Program-made: the position numbers and the translations under genes | The notes under the pieces: model-generated | Seen by the model: only the letters and a program-made list of their open reading frames with translations | What the model was told of the DNA's origin: nothing | Databases searched by the model: none | In this document: piece after piece, positions 22,805-31,619 of the stretch | Position numbering within the stretch: the stretch's first letter is position 1 | Layout: every line of letters begins with the position of its first letter | From: Agromyces sp. NDB4Y10 | GTDB lineage: Bacteria; Actinomycetota; Actinomycetes; Actinomycetales; Microbacteriaceae | Length of the DNA stretch: 64,000 bases | Direction: 5' to 3' | NCBI RefSeq assembly: GCF_001620055.1 | Contig: NZ_LQGY01000050.1 | Location: 1 to 64,000 of the forward strand

Positions 22805-22817
22805 CCCGCTCAGCCGG

Positions 22818-23594
22818 TCACGGCTGGCAGTGCGGACACCAGTACGTCTCGCGAAGCTCGACGTCGTTGCGTCCGAAACGGCCGTGCACGATGCGCGTGC
22901 CGCACCGCCGGCACGGCTCGCCCTCTCGACCGTAGACCCACAGCCGGCGTCCCGGTCGGGTGTCGCCCGTCGTGGTGCGTTCCAGCCGCTCCCGGTTGGC
23001 GAAGATCACCCTGCGCGCGAGGTCGAGCGTCGGTGCGAGGTCGACCTCGCCGATCGGGCGGTCGGGGCGGATGCCGCGGAGGAAGCACACCTCGTTGACG
23101 AGCACGTTGCCGAGCCCGGCGAGGTTGCGCTGGTCGGCGAGCGCGACCACGGCGGGCACCTCGGGCGTCGAGGCGAGTCGCCGCGCCGCCTCGGTCGCAT
23201 CCCAGTCGGCACCCAGCAGGTCCGGCCCGAGGTAGCCCATGCGATCGGCCTCCTCGTCCGCCGGGAACAGCTCGACGAGACCGAGGTCGAAGCCGATGGC
23301 GGTGGCCTCGGCGGTCTCGACGATCGCGCGGGCGCGGTGCGCCGGGCGCGGCCACTTCTGCCCGGGGCGGAGCAGTCGCCACTCCCCCTCCATCTTGAGG
23401 TGCGTGTGCAGCACGGCGTCGCCGATGCGCATGAGCAGGTGCTTGCCGCGGCTCCCGACGGAGTGCACGACCTCACCCGCGAGGTCGACCGTGGCGAAGG
23501 CGGGCACGCGCAGGTCGGTCCGCGTCACCACGCGGCCGGCGAGCGCGTCGTCGAGCCGCTTCGCCGCGCGGAACACGGTGTCGCCCTCGGGCAT
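22818..23594 (-). CDS. Fpg/Nei family DNA glycosylase (Nei2-like)
   Basis: 258 residues. It removes oxidised bases and nicks the strand. MPEGDT supplies the N-terminal catalytic pair Pro2-Glu3. The helix-two-turn-helix is near residues 135-175 (LADQRNLAGLGNVLVNEVCF). The C-terminal zinc finger has CRRCG and CPHC pairs. The MPEGD form and sequence suggest endonuclease VIII rather than Fpg. Its ATG is 1 nt past the lhr stop, so the two are one operon. Confidence 0.9.
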   Translation of the reverse strand: MPEGDTVFRAAKRLDDALAGRVVTRTDLRVPAFATVDLAGEVVHSVGSRGKHLLMRIGDAVLHTHLKMEGEWRLLRPGQKWPRPAHRARAIVETAEATAIGFDLGLVELFPADEEADRMGYLGPDLLGADWDATEAARRLASTPEVPAVVALADQRNLAGLGNVLVNEVCFLRGIRPDRPIGEVDLAPTLDLARRVIFANRERLERTTTGDTRPGRRLWVYGREGEPCRRCGTRIVHGRFGRNDVELRETYWCPHCQP

Positions 23595-23595
23595 C

Positions 23596-26500
23596 TCAAC
23601 CCCTCGCCTCGAACCGGAGCCCCTGCGGGGTCTCGCGGAACCCGGCCGCGCGCAGCGGCGGGTCGAGCACGGAGCCGTGCACGCCCGCGCCGTTCACCGA
23701 CTCGACGCGGAACCGGGCGCCACGAGCCCGGCCGAGGGCCTCGGCGAGCGCGGTCGCGCCCGCGCCGAGCGCCTCGGCGTCGTCGGTGAAGACCAGGGCC
23801 GTCCGCCCGCCGCGTTCGAGGTAGAACACCGCCTCGCCGTCGACGACCGCGACGAGCGCGCCGCCCTTTCGCGCCGGGCGGTGCGTGATCTCCGTGGTGG
23901 GCTCGGGCCAGTCGAGGGCCGCGCCGAACGGGTTGGCCGGATCGGTCGCGGCGAGCACGACCGCACCGCCCGTGGGCGCCTGCCGGAGCCGGTCGACTGC
24001 GGCGCTCGTCGCGAACTGGGCGCCGCCCTGCCCGTCGATGAAGTAGCCGCGACGCACTCGCCCCGTCTCCTCGAAGCCCGCGAGTGTGCGGTAGGCGAGC
24101 GCGAACCCGCCGAGGTGGTCCTCCGCGACGACCGAGCCGCGGGTCACGACGCCGTACCGCTCGAGCAGCGTCTCGCCGAGCGCGTGCGCGCGCGGCGTGG
24201 CGGCGTCGCTGGCCATCGGCAGCACCGACCAGCGGCCCGCGGCGCGGGGCGGCGCCGATCGCGGCGTGCGCGCGCCCTCCGCGGCGGCCGCGGCCGACGC
24301 GAGCGCCCTCCGCGAGAGGGAGCGCCCGCGCAGGCGCGCACGCGGCGCCGAGGCCTTGGTCTTGTGCGCTCCGCCGCCGGTGAGCAGGCCGCGGACCGGT
24401 GCGAAGGTGTCGTTGGTGACGAGTCCGGCCCACACGAGTCGCCACAGCGCGTCGAGCACCGCCGCGTCGTCGGTGCCGCCGACCGCGTCGACGAGCTGCC
24501 GGAAGAAGTACGCCCCGCCCCCGCCGAGCACCGCGAGCAGCTCGGTCTCGATCGCGTCGAGCGGCTGGTCGGCGGGGGCCGGCATGGTGAGCTTGACGGT
24601 GTCGGCCAGGTGCAGGCTGACCCATCCGTCGTCGCCGGACAGCGAGCCCTGCCCCACCCAGAGCACCTCGCCGCTCGCCGTGAGTTCGTCGAGCATGTCG
24701 GGACGGTAGTCACCCACCCGGGCGGGCAGGACGAACGTCTCCCAGGCGGATGCCGGGATGCGCACGCCCTCGAGCTGCTCGATGACCGCTGCGACGCCGT
24801 CGACGCCACGCAGTCGCCCGCCGACGTGCTGCCAGTCGGGCAGGAACCGCGCGAACTCCCGCGGCGCGACGGGCTCGACCTCCTCTCGGAGCGCGGCGAG
24901 CGAGCGTCGACGGACTCGTCGGAGCACCTCGGCGTCGCACCACTCGGTGCCGGAGCCGTGGGGCAGGAAGGCGCCCTCGACGATGCGGCGATCGCCGGCG
25001 AGGCGCGCGAGCGCGGCCTGCGCGATCGCGACGCCGATGCCGAACCGCTCGGCGACCGCGGCGGTCGTGAACGGCCCGTGCGTGCGCGCGTAGCGGCTGA
25101 CGAGGTCGCCCAGCGGGTCGGGCACCGCCTCGCCGAACACCTCGGGCAGCCCGGGCGGGATCGGCACGCCGAGGGCGTCGCGGAGCCGGCTGAGGTCCTC
25201 GACCGCGACGACCCAGTCGCCGCCGCCGAAGCGGACCCGCGCGGCGCGCCGGGCGGTGACGAGCGCATCGACGGATGCCGCGGCATCCGTCTGCTCGTCG
25301 ACGCGCTCGGCGATCTCGGCGACGGTGATGGGCCCGAGCTCGCGAAGCAGGTCGGCCACGCCCTCCTCGCCCTTGGCGAGCCGGTCGGGATGCCGCCGCT
25401 GCAGCATCCGCTCGGTATCTTCGACCACGGCCGGGTCGAGGAGCTCGCGCAGCTCGACGGTGCCGAGCAGCTCGGCGAGGAGGCCGGGGTCGAGGGACAG
25501 CGCCGCGGCGCGCCGCTCGGCGAGCGGCGCGTCGCCCTCGTACATGAATGCGCCCACGTAGCCGAAGAGGAGGCTCGCGGCGAACGGGCTCGCGGTCTCG
25601 GTGGCGACGTCGACGAAGCGGATGCGGCGCGCCCGGATGCGCTCGGCGATGGCCGTGAGCGCGGGCAGGTCGTAGACGTCCTGCAGGCACTCCCGCACCG
25701 CCTCGAGGACGATCGGGAAGTCGGGGAAGTCGCGCGCGACCTCGAGCAGCTGCGACGCCTTCTGCCGCTGCTGCCAGAGCGGCGACCGCTTGCCGGGGTT
25801 CTGCCGGGGCAGCAGGAGCGCCCGGGCCGCGCACTCGCGGAACCGCGACGCGAACAGCGCGGAGTCGCCCACCCGTTCGGTCGCCAGTTGCGCGAGCTCG
25901 GCCGGCTCGAACTCGAACAGCTCGCTGCCCGGGGGCTCGTCGGCCGTGTCGGGCAGGCGGAGCACGATGCCGTCATCGCTCGCGACGGCGTGCGACTCGA
26001 GGCCGAACCGCTCCTGCACCCGCGCATCCACCGCGAGCGCCCACGGGGCGTGCACGCGCATGCCATAGGGCGAATGCAGGACGATGCGCCAGTCGCCGAG
26101 CTCGTCGCGGAAGCGCTCGACGACGAGGCTCTGATCGTCGGGCACGACCCGCGTCGCCTCTCGCTGATCGGCGATGAAGCGGACGAGGTTGGCGCCCGCC
26201 CGCTCGTCGAGACCCGCGGCGGCGCACCGCTCGAGCGCCGCGGACGCGTCGGCGCCGGCGAGTTCGCCGATGAACCCGCCGATCGCCTCGCCGAGCTCGG
26301 CGGGACGGCCGATGCCGTCGCCCTTCCAGAACGGCAGGCGGCCCGGTTCGCCGAACGCGGGCGAGACGAGCACGCGGTCGTGCGTGATCTCCTGGATGCG
26401 CCAGCTCGTGGCGCCGAGCGCGAACACGTCGCCCACGCGCGACTCGTAGACCATCTCCTCGTCGAGCTCGCCAACCCGGCGCCCCGGACCGGCGTCGCCG

Positions 26501-28257
26501 ATCATGAAGACGCCGAACAGCCCGCGATCGGGGATGGTGCCGCCCGAGGTGACGGCCAGACGTTGCGCGCCACGGCGGCCCGTGATGGTACCCGCGTCGC
26601 GATCCCAGACGATGCGCGGCCGCAATTCGCCGAACCGGTCGGACGGGTACCGGCCGGCCAGCAGGTCGAGCGTCGCGTCGAACACGGAACGCGGGAGGGC
26701 GTGGAACGGCGCCGCGCGTCGGACCACGTCGAACCAGTGCTCGACCTCCCACTCGTCGACGGCCACCGCGGCGACGGTCTGCTGGGCGAGCACGTCGAGC
26801 GGGTTCGCCGGGATGCGGAGCGGTTCGATGCCGCCCGCGACCATGCGCTCGGCGACGACGGCGGAGTGCAGGAGGTCGGCCCGGTGCTTGGGGAACATGA
26901 GTCCCTTGGAGACCTCGCCCACCTGGTGGCCGGCTCGGCCGATCCGCTGCAGGCCGCTCGCGACCGACGGCGGCGACTCGACCTGCATCACCAGGTCGAC
27001 CGCGCCCATGTCGATCCCGAGTTCGAGGCTCGACGTGGCCACCACGCACTTCAGGCGACCGCCCTTGAGATCCGCCTCGACGAGCGCGCGCTCCTCCTTG
27101 CTGACCGAGCCGTGGTGCGAACGGGCGATGACCGGTTCGGCGCCGGCTGTGAGCCCGGATGAGCCCACGAGCTCGGCCGGCGGGCGCCGCGGCGTCGCCG
27201 CGGCCGGGCCGGGCGACGCGGCCGCGCCGGTCGAGGCCACGGCGACGGATGCCACTGGGACCTCGGCACCGACGAGCCCGTCGCCGGCCGCCCCGTCGTC
27301 GCCCTCGCCCTCGGGCGGCGCCGTGCGCTCGGCCCAGAGTTCGTTGAGCCGGGCCGTCAGCCGCTCCGCGAGTCGGCGGGAGTTCGCGAACACGATGGTC
27401 GAGCGATGCGCGAGCACCTCGTCGAGGATCGCCTCCTCGACGTGCGGCCACACCGAGCCGCCCTGGTCGCCGGAGAGGTCGGCGAGGTCGTCGACGGGCA
27501 CGGTCACGCGCAGGTCGAACCGCTTGCCCGACGGCGGCGCGACGATCGACACGGGCCTGGTGCCCGAGAGGAAGCGCGCCACCTCGTCGTGCGGCCGGAC
27601 CGTCGCCGACAGGCCGATGCGCTGCACCGGCCTGGCGAGCAGCTCGTCGAGGCGCTCGAGCGACAGGGCGAGGTGGGCGCCGCGCTTGCTGCCGGCGAGC
27701 GCGTGGATCTCGTCGATGATGACCGTATCGACGCCGGCGAGCGTCTCGCGCGCCTGCGAGGTGAGCATCAGGAACAACGACTCGGGCGTCGTGATGAGGA
27801 TGTCGGGCGGACGCTTCACGAGGGCCCGCCGATCGGCCGGCGAGGTGTCGCCCGACCGGACCCCCACGGTCACCTCGGGCACGTCGACGCCCATCGCGGC
27901 GGCGGTGCGCGCGATGCCGACGAGCGGGGCGCGCAGGTTGCGCTCGACGTCGACGCCGAGGGCCTTGAGCGGCGACACGTAGACGACGCGCGTGGCGCGG
28001 GGCGCGGCATCCGTCACCTCGCCGGTCGCCGCGTCGACCGCCGGCAGCGGGGCGTGGTGGAGTCGGTCGATGGCCGAGAGGAACGCCGCGAGCGTCTTGC
28101 CCGACCCGGTGGGCGCCACGACGAGCGCGTGCTCGCCGCGGGCGATCGCCCGCCACGCCGCATCCTGCACGGCCGTGGGCTCGCGGAACGACTCGGTGAA
28201 CCACGCCCGCGTCGCAGGCGCGAACTCGTCGAGTGCGCCGGTCATCCCACCATTCAA
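23596..28257 (-). CDS. lhr: Large ATP-dependent helicase Lhr
   Basis: 1553 residues, superfamily 2 helicase. Walker A is APTGSGKT near residue 49; the DEIH box is in TVIIDEIHALAGSKRGAHL; motif VI is LQRIGRAGHQVG. The winged-helix and Lhr core domain extend to about 870, followed by the long C-terminal module of bacterial Lhr. A low-complexity insert lies near residues 315-375. ATG 28245 is an alternative start. Lhr is tied to DNA damage responses in mycobacteria; the pairing with a glycosylase gene fits that. Confidence 0.93.
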   Translation of the reverse strand: MNGGMTGALDEFAPATRAWFTESFREPTAVQDAAWRAIARGEHALVVAPTGSGKTLAAFLSAIDRLHHAPLPAVDAATGEVTDAAPRATRVVYVSPLKALGVDVERNLRAPLVGIARTAAAMGVDVPEVTVGVRSGDTSPADRRALVKRPPDILITTPESLFLMLTSQARETLAGVDTVIIDEIHALAGSKRGAHLALSLERLDELLARPVQRIGLSATVRPHDEVARFLSGTRPVSIVAPPSGKRFDLRVTVPVDDLADLSGDQGGSVWPHVEEAILDEVLAHRSTIVFANSRRLAERLTARLNELWAERTAPPEGEGDDGAAGDGLVGAEVPVASVAVASTGAAASPGPAAATPRRPPAELVGSSGLTAGAEPVIARSHHGSVSKEERALVEADLKGGRLKCVVATSSLELGIDMGAVDLVMQVESPPSVASGLQRIGRAGHQVGEVSKGLMFPKHRADLLHSAVVAERMVAGGIEPLRIPANPLDVLAQQTVAAVAVDEWEVEHWFDVVRRAAPFHALPRSVFDATLDLLAGRYPSDRFGELRPRIVWDRDAGTITGRRGAQRLAVTSGGTIPDRGLFGVFMIGDAGPGRRVGELDEEMVYESRVGDVFALGATSWRIQEITHDRVLVSPAFGEPGRLPFWKGDGIGRPAELGEAIGGFIGELAGADASAALERCAAAGLDERAGANLVRFIADQREATRVVPDDQSLVVERFRDELGDWRIVLHSPYGMRVHAPWALAVDARVQERFGLESHAVASDDGIVLRLPDTADEPPGSELFEFEPAELAQLATERVGDSALFASRFRECAARALLLPRQNPGKRSPLWQQRQKASQLLEVARDFPDFPIVLEAVRECLQDVYDLPALTAIAERIRARRIRFVDVATETASPFAASLLFGYVGAFMYEGDAPLAERRAAALSLDPGLLAELLGTVELRELLDPAVVEDTERMLQRRHPDRLAKGEEGVADLLRELGPITVAEIAERVDEQTDAAASVDALVTARRAARVRFGGGDWVVAVEDLSRLRDALGVPIPPGLPEVFGEAVPDPLGDLVSRYARTHGPFTTAAVAERFGIGVAIAQAALARLAGDRRIVEGAFLPHGSGTEWCDAEVLRRVRRRSLAALREEVEPVAPREFARFLPDWQHVGGRLRGVDGVAAVIEQLEGVRIPASAWETFVLPARVGDYRPDMLDELTASGEVLWVGQGSLSGDDGWVSLHLADTVKLTMPAPADQPLDAIETELLAVLGGGGAYFFRQLVDAVGGTDDAAVLDALWRLVWAGLVTNDTFAPVRGLLTGGGAHKTKASAPRARLRGRSLSRRALASAAAAAEGARTPRSAPPRAAGRWSVLPMASDAATPRAHALGETLLERYGVVTRGSVVAEDHLGGFALAYRTLAGFEETGRVRRGYFIDGQGGAQFATSAAVDRLRQAPTGGAVVLAATDPANPFGAALDWPEPTTEITHRPARKGGALVAVVDGEAVFYLERGGRTALVFTDDAEALGAGATALAEALGRARGARFRVESVNGAGVHGSVLDPPLRAAGFRETPQGLRFEARG

Positions 28258-28290
28258 GCGGATGCCACCGACACCGTCGCCGGGTTGCGC

Positions 28291-29745
28291 TCAGCCCGAC
28301 GCGCGCACCTCGGCGAGCGCGCGCTCCACGGCCGCGACCGTGCGGCGCGCCTGCGCGGCATCCGTGCCCCAGTTGCTGACCGAGAAGCGGACCACAGCAC
28401 GGTCGTGCCACCGGGAGGTCATCGCGAGGACCTCGCCGTCCAGGAGCAGTCGCGCGCTGAGCGCCTGCGTCGCCGCGTCGTCCTCGAGGGCGATGCAGAC
28501 CTGGGTGAACGCCACCTCGTTCAGCACCGAGACGCCCGGGAGCCGCGCGACGCCCTCGGCGATGATCCGGGCGGAGCCGGCCAGTCGGTCGATGAGGTCG
28601 GCGACGCCCTCGCGACCGAGGTGGCGCAGCACCGCCCACGTCGGAACGCCGCGCGCCCGCCGCGACAGTTCCGCGACCTTCTCGTGCGGGTCGGCGCCCT
28701 CGGTCGTGGCCTGCAGGTAGCTCGCGTGCATGGTCAGCGCGTGCCGCATCGCGGCGCCGTCTCGCACCATCGCGATGCCGCAGTCGTACGGGACGTTGAG
28801 CGTCTTGTGCGCGTCGGTCGACCACGAGTCGGCGTCGGCGAGCCCCTCGGTAAGCGGGCGCAGCCGGGGGGATGCCGCAGCCCAGAGGCCGAACGCCCCG
28901 TCGACGTGCACCCACGCGCCCGCCTCGTGGGCGACGCGGCACGCCTCGGCGAACGGGTCGAACGCGCCGGAGTGGATGTTGCCCGCCTGGAGGCACACGA
29001 TCGCCGGTCCCTCCCCCGAGGCGAGCACCTCGCGGAGCGCGTCCGGCCGGATGCGACCCTGCTCGTCGGCGGCCGCCTCGATCGGCGAGCCGAGACCGAG
29101 GTACCGGCCCGCGAGGTCGATCGTGCCGTGGCGTTCGGCGCCGACCACGAAGCGGACGCGCGGACCTCCCGCGAGCCCGTCGCGCGCGACGTCCCAACCG
29201 GCGCGCCGGAGCACCTCGTCGCGCGCCGCGGCGAGGCACGCGAACTGCGCCGTGGTCGCACCCGTCGCGAAGCCGACCTCGCTCTCCGCGGGGAGGCCGA
29301 GCAGCTCGAGGACCCAGGCCGCGGCGATCTCCTCGACGGCGGCGGTGCCGGGCGTGACGTTGCGGAGGCCGTTGTTCTGGTCCCAGGTCGAGACGAGCCA
29401 GTCCGCCGCGAGCGCCACGGGCTGCGTGCCGCCGATGACCCACCCGAAGAATCGCGGCGAGCCCATCGCCATGAGGCCCGGCTCGATCCGATCGGCGAGG
29501 CGTTCGATGACCTCCGCGGCCGGTTCCCCGTGCTCGGGGAGGTCGCGTCCGAGGGCGTCGCCGATCTCGTCGACCGTCGCCCGCGGAGGGATCGGCCGCT
29601 CGGCGAGCCCGTCGAGCCAGTCGGCCGCGCGTCGGTGCGCGCGGGCGAGGAGCGCCTCGTCGTACGGCCGGTGCGCCGCTCCGCCCGCTCCGTCGGACGG
29701 CGTCGTCCGGGCAGTCGCGGAGGTCTCGTCGAGTCGATCGGGCAT
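28291..29745 (-). CDS. PLP-dependent decarboxylase, group II family
   Basis: 484 residues, fold-type I PLP enzyme of the aromatic amino acid / glutamate decarboxylase type. Lys314 in STDAHKTLNVPYDCG is the Schiff-base residue. Upstream are GFATGATTAQFACLAAARDE and CLQAGNIHSGAFDPF with the PLP-ring stacking His. The substrate cannot be assigned from motifs. The 33-bp gap to lhr suggests co-transcription. Confidence 0.85.
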   Translation of the reverse strand: MPDRLDETSATARTTPSDGAGGAAHRPYDEALLARAHRRAADWLDGLAERPIPPRATVDEIGDALGRDLPEHGEPAAEVIERLADRIEPGLMAMGSPRFFGWVIGGTQPVALAADWLVSTWDQNNGLRNVTPGTAAVEEIAAAWVLELLGLPAESEVGFATGATTAQFACLAAARDEVLRRAGWDVARDGLAGGPRVRFVVGAERHGTIDLAGRYLGLGSPIEAAADEQGRIRPDALREVLASGEGPAIVCLQAGNIHSGAFDPFAEACRVAHEAGAWVHVDGAFGLWAAASPRLRPLTEGLADADSWSTDAHKTLNVPYDCGIAMVRDGAAMRHALTMHASYLQATTEGADPHEKVAELSRRARGVPTWAVLRHLGREGVADLIDRLAGSARIIAEGVARLPGVSVLNEVAFTQVCIALEDDAATQALSARLLLDGEVLAMTSRWHDRAVVRFSVSNWGTDAAQARRTVAAVERALAEVRASG

Positions 29746-29827
29746 GGTCCACCTGGATTCCGCGCATACCGCGCACCCCGATCATGCTCCCGGTCGCCGC
29801 GCGAGTCAACGCCGGTCCGGGCCGGGC

Positions 29828-31372
29828 TCAGGCCGCGGGGCAGGTGACGTCGGCAGGCGGGACGACGCCGTCGACGAGGTACTGTTCGACCGCGGCATCC
29901 ACGCACGTGTCGCCCTTGTTGAACGCCGTGTGCCCCTCGCCGGTTCGCGTGACCAGGACGCCGCTCTCGAGCTGCGACGCCACGGCGACCGCCCAGGCGT
30001 GCGGGGTGGACGGGTCGCCGGTCGTGCCGAGGACGAGGATCGGCGCGGCGCCCGGTGCGGCGATCGCGACGCGTTCGAGGTCGGACTGGAACGGCCAGGA
30101 CAGGCACGAGACGTCGCCGAACGCGAAGTACACGCCCAGGTGCGGCGCCGACTTGCTGAGCTGTCGCGCCTCCTCCTTCATCACCTCGACGTTGTTCTGG
30201 GCGGTGTGGTCCAGGCAGTTCACGGCGCGGATGGCCTCGGGGAGGTTGCCGGAGTAGTCGCCGTCCGGGTTCCGGCCGTAGTACCCGTCGACGACGGAGA
30301 GCGCGACCTCCGCCTGCCCTGCGACGACCGTCGTGAAGACCGTGTCGAGCACCGGCCAGGTCTCCTTCAGGTACAGCGGTGCGGCGATCGCGATGAGCAG
30401 CGAGTCGACGCTGAGTACGCGCCCGTCGGTGGACGGGATCGGGTTCCTCGCGACCGCGTCGAGGATCTCGCGGACGACCTGCAGCGCGTCGTCGGCGGTG
30501 CCCTGGAACGGGCAGGAGGCGGCCGGGATGCACGCCGCGAGGTACGAGCGCAGCGCCGTCTCGAAGCCGACGGCCTGGGCGAGCGTGATCGCGGCCCGAG
30601 TGAGCGAGGGGTCGATCGGGCCGTCGAGTACGAGGCGGCCCACCTTCTCGGGGAACAGGCCGGCGTACACGGTGCCGAGGTACGCCCCGTACGAGTAGCC
30701 CAGGTAGGCGAGCTGCTCCTCCCCGAGCGCGGCGCGAAGCATGTCGAGGTCTCGTGCGGAGCTCGCGGTGTCGACGTTCGCGAGGAGGTCGCCGGTGTTG
30801 CGCAGGCACGCCTGGCCGAAGCGGTGGGTGAGTTCGTTCTGCGAGGTGAGCCAGTCGTTGGTGCCGCGGACGCCGCGAGCCGGCGCGTAGAGGAGCTGGT
30901 CGAGTTCCTTCGGCGCAAGGCAGTCCACCGCCGTGGACCGGCCGACCCCGCGCGGGTCGAACCCGACGATGTCGTAGCGGTCCTGCAGCGCATCGGTGAC
31001 GGCCACGTCGAGCGAGGTCGCGACCGCGTCGTACCCCGAGACGCCGGGGCCGCCGGGGTTCATCAGCAGTGACCCGATGCGCTCCCCGCGCGCGGGCTGG
31101 CGGATGAGCGCGAGCTCGATCTCGCCCGCGGTGGGCGCGTCCCAGTCCAGGGGCGCGACGGCCGTGGCGCACTGGAAGTCGCCGCAGTCCTCCCACCGCA
31201 GCACCTGGCCGTAGAAGGGCTCGAGCGCGGCATCCACCTTCTCGCCGGTCGGCGTGGACTCGTCGACGACCGGGAAGAACGTCGACAGCCCGCAGCCCGT
31301 GCCGCTCATGGCGATGCCGACGGATGCCGCTGCGGCGACCGCGAGCACGACCCCCCTCGGTGCCCGACCCAT
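29828..31372 (-). CDS. Secreted alpha/beta hydrolase, tripeptidyl aminopeptidase-like lipoprotein
   Basis: 514 residues. A hydrophobic signal ends at SGTGCGLS, a likely lipobox. The nucleophile elbow GYSYG lies near residue 220, with Asp in LGTTGDPSTPHAWA and His in TGEGHTAF completing the triad. The C-terminal region matches the TAP-like domain of Streptomyces SlpD/SlpE proteases. It likely trims peptides outside the membrane. ATG 31372 gives a sensible signal peptide; the longer frame upstream does not. It is divergent from the hsp70 gene. Confidence 0.85.
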   Translation of the reverse strand: MGRAPRGVVLAVAAAASVGIAMSGTGCGLSTFFPVVDESTPTGEKVDAALEPFYGQVLRWEDCGDFQCATAVAPLDWDAPTAGEIELALIRQPARGERIGSLLMNPGGPGVSGYDAVATSLDVAVTDALQDRYDIVGFDPRGVGRSTAVDCLAPKELDQLLYAPARGVRGTNDWLTSQNELTHRFGQACLRNTGDLLANVDTASSARDLDMLRAALGEEQLAYLGYSYGAYLGTVYAGLFPEKVGRLVLDGPIDPSLTRAAITLAQAVGFETALRSYLAACIPAASCPFQGTADDALQVVREILDAVARNPIPSTDGRVLSVDSLLIAIAAPLYLKETWPVLDTVFTTVVAGQAEVALSVVDGYYGRNPDGDYSGNLPEAIRAVNCLDHTAQNNVEVMKEEARQLSKSAPHLGVYFAFGDVSCLSWPFQSDLERVAIAAPGAAPILVLGTTGDPSTPHAWAVAVASQLESGVLVTRTGEGHTAFNKGDTCVDAAVEQYLVDGVVPPADVTCPAA

Positions 31373-31390
31373 GGCGGCCAGTATCCACGG

Positions 31391-31514
31391 AATCCCCCGA
31401 TCCGCCCACCCCCGTACTGGGGTGATCCGCGCCACGACCCGGTGTCCCCCGGACGGATCCGCGGTCTGACGCGGATCCGGCCGGTGAACGACGCGAATGT
31501 CCCCCGAATCGGGG
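31391..31514 (+). promoter_or_regulatory. C-rich boxes upstream of the hsp70 gene
   Basis: TCCCCCGAT at 31393-31401, ACCCC-N6-GGGGT at 31408-31423 with six bases between the arms, GTCCCCCGGA near 31444-31453, and TCCCCCGAATCGGGG at 31500-31514, whose inner CCCCGAATCGGGG is an inverted repeat. The last box ends 12 bp before the -35. The same core recurs before the iniB-like gene. Binding by the adjacent LuxR-type regulator is inferred. Confidence 0.45.
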
Positions 31515-31526
31515 CCTGTACCCCTG

Positions 31527-31555
31527 TTGCCGCGGTTCGGGTCGAGGAGGACAAT
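31527..31555 (+). promoter_or_regulatory. Promoter of the hsp70-regulator operon
   Basis: TTGCCG (31527-31532) and GACAAT (31550-31555) are spaced 17 bp. The leader to the TTG start at 31620 is about 58 nt and ends in a G-run ribosome site (31603-31610). Confidence 0.55.
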
Positions 31556-31619
31556 CGACCCGTCGCGGCACGGACTCGTACGGCTCCACGCCGGTGTCGC
31601 GCAGGGGGGGTAAGAGTCC

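Noticed and set aside
23239-27162. A 1307-codon open frame on the plus strand
   Set aside because: It is antisense to lhr, whose helicase motifs are unmistakable. High GC keeps the opposite strand open. Composition is Arg/Glu/Val-rich with no motif.
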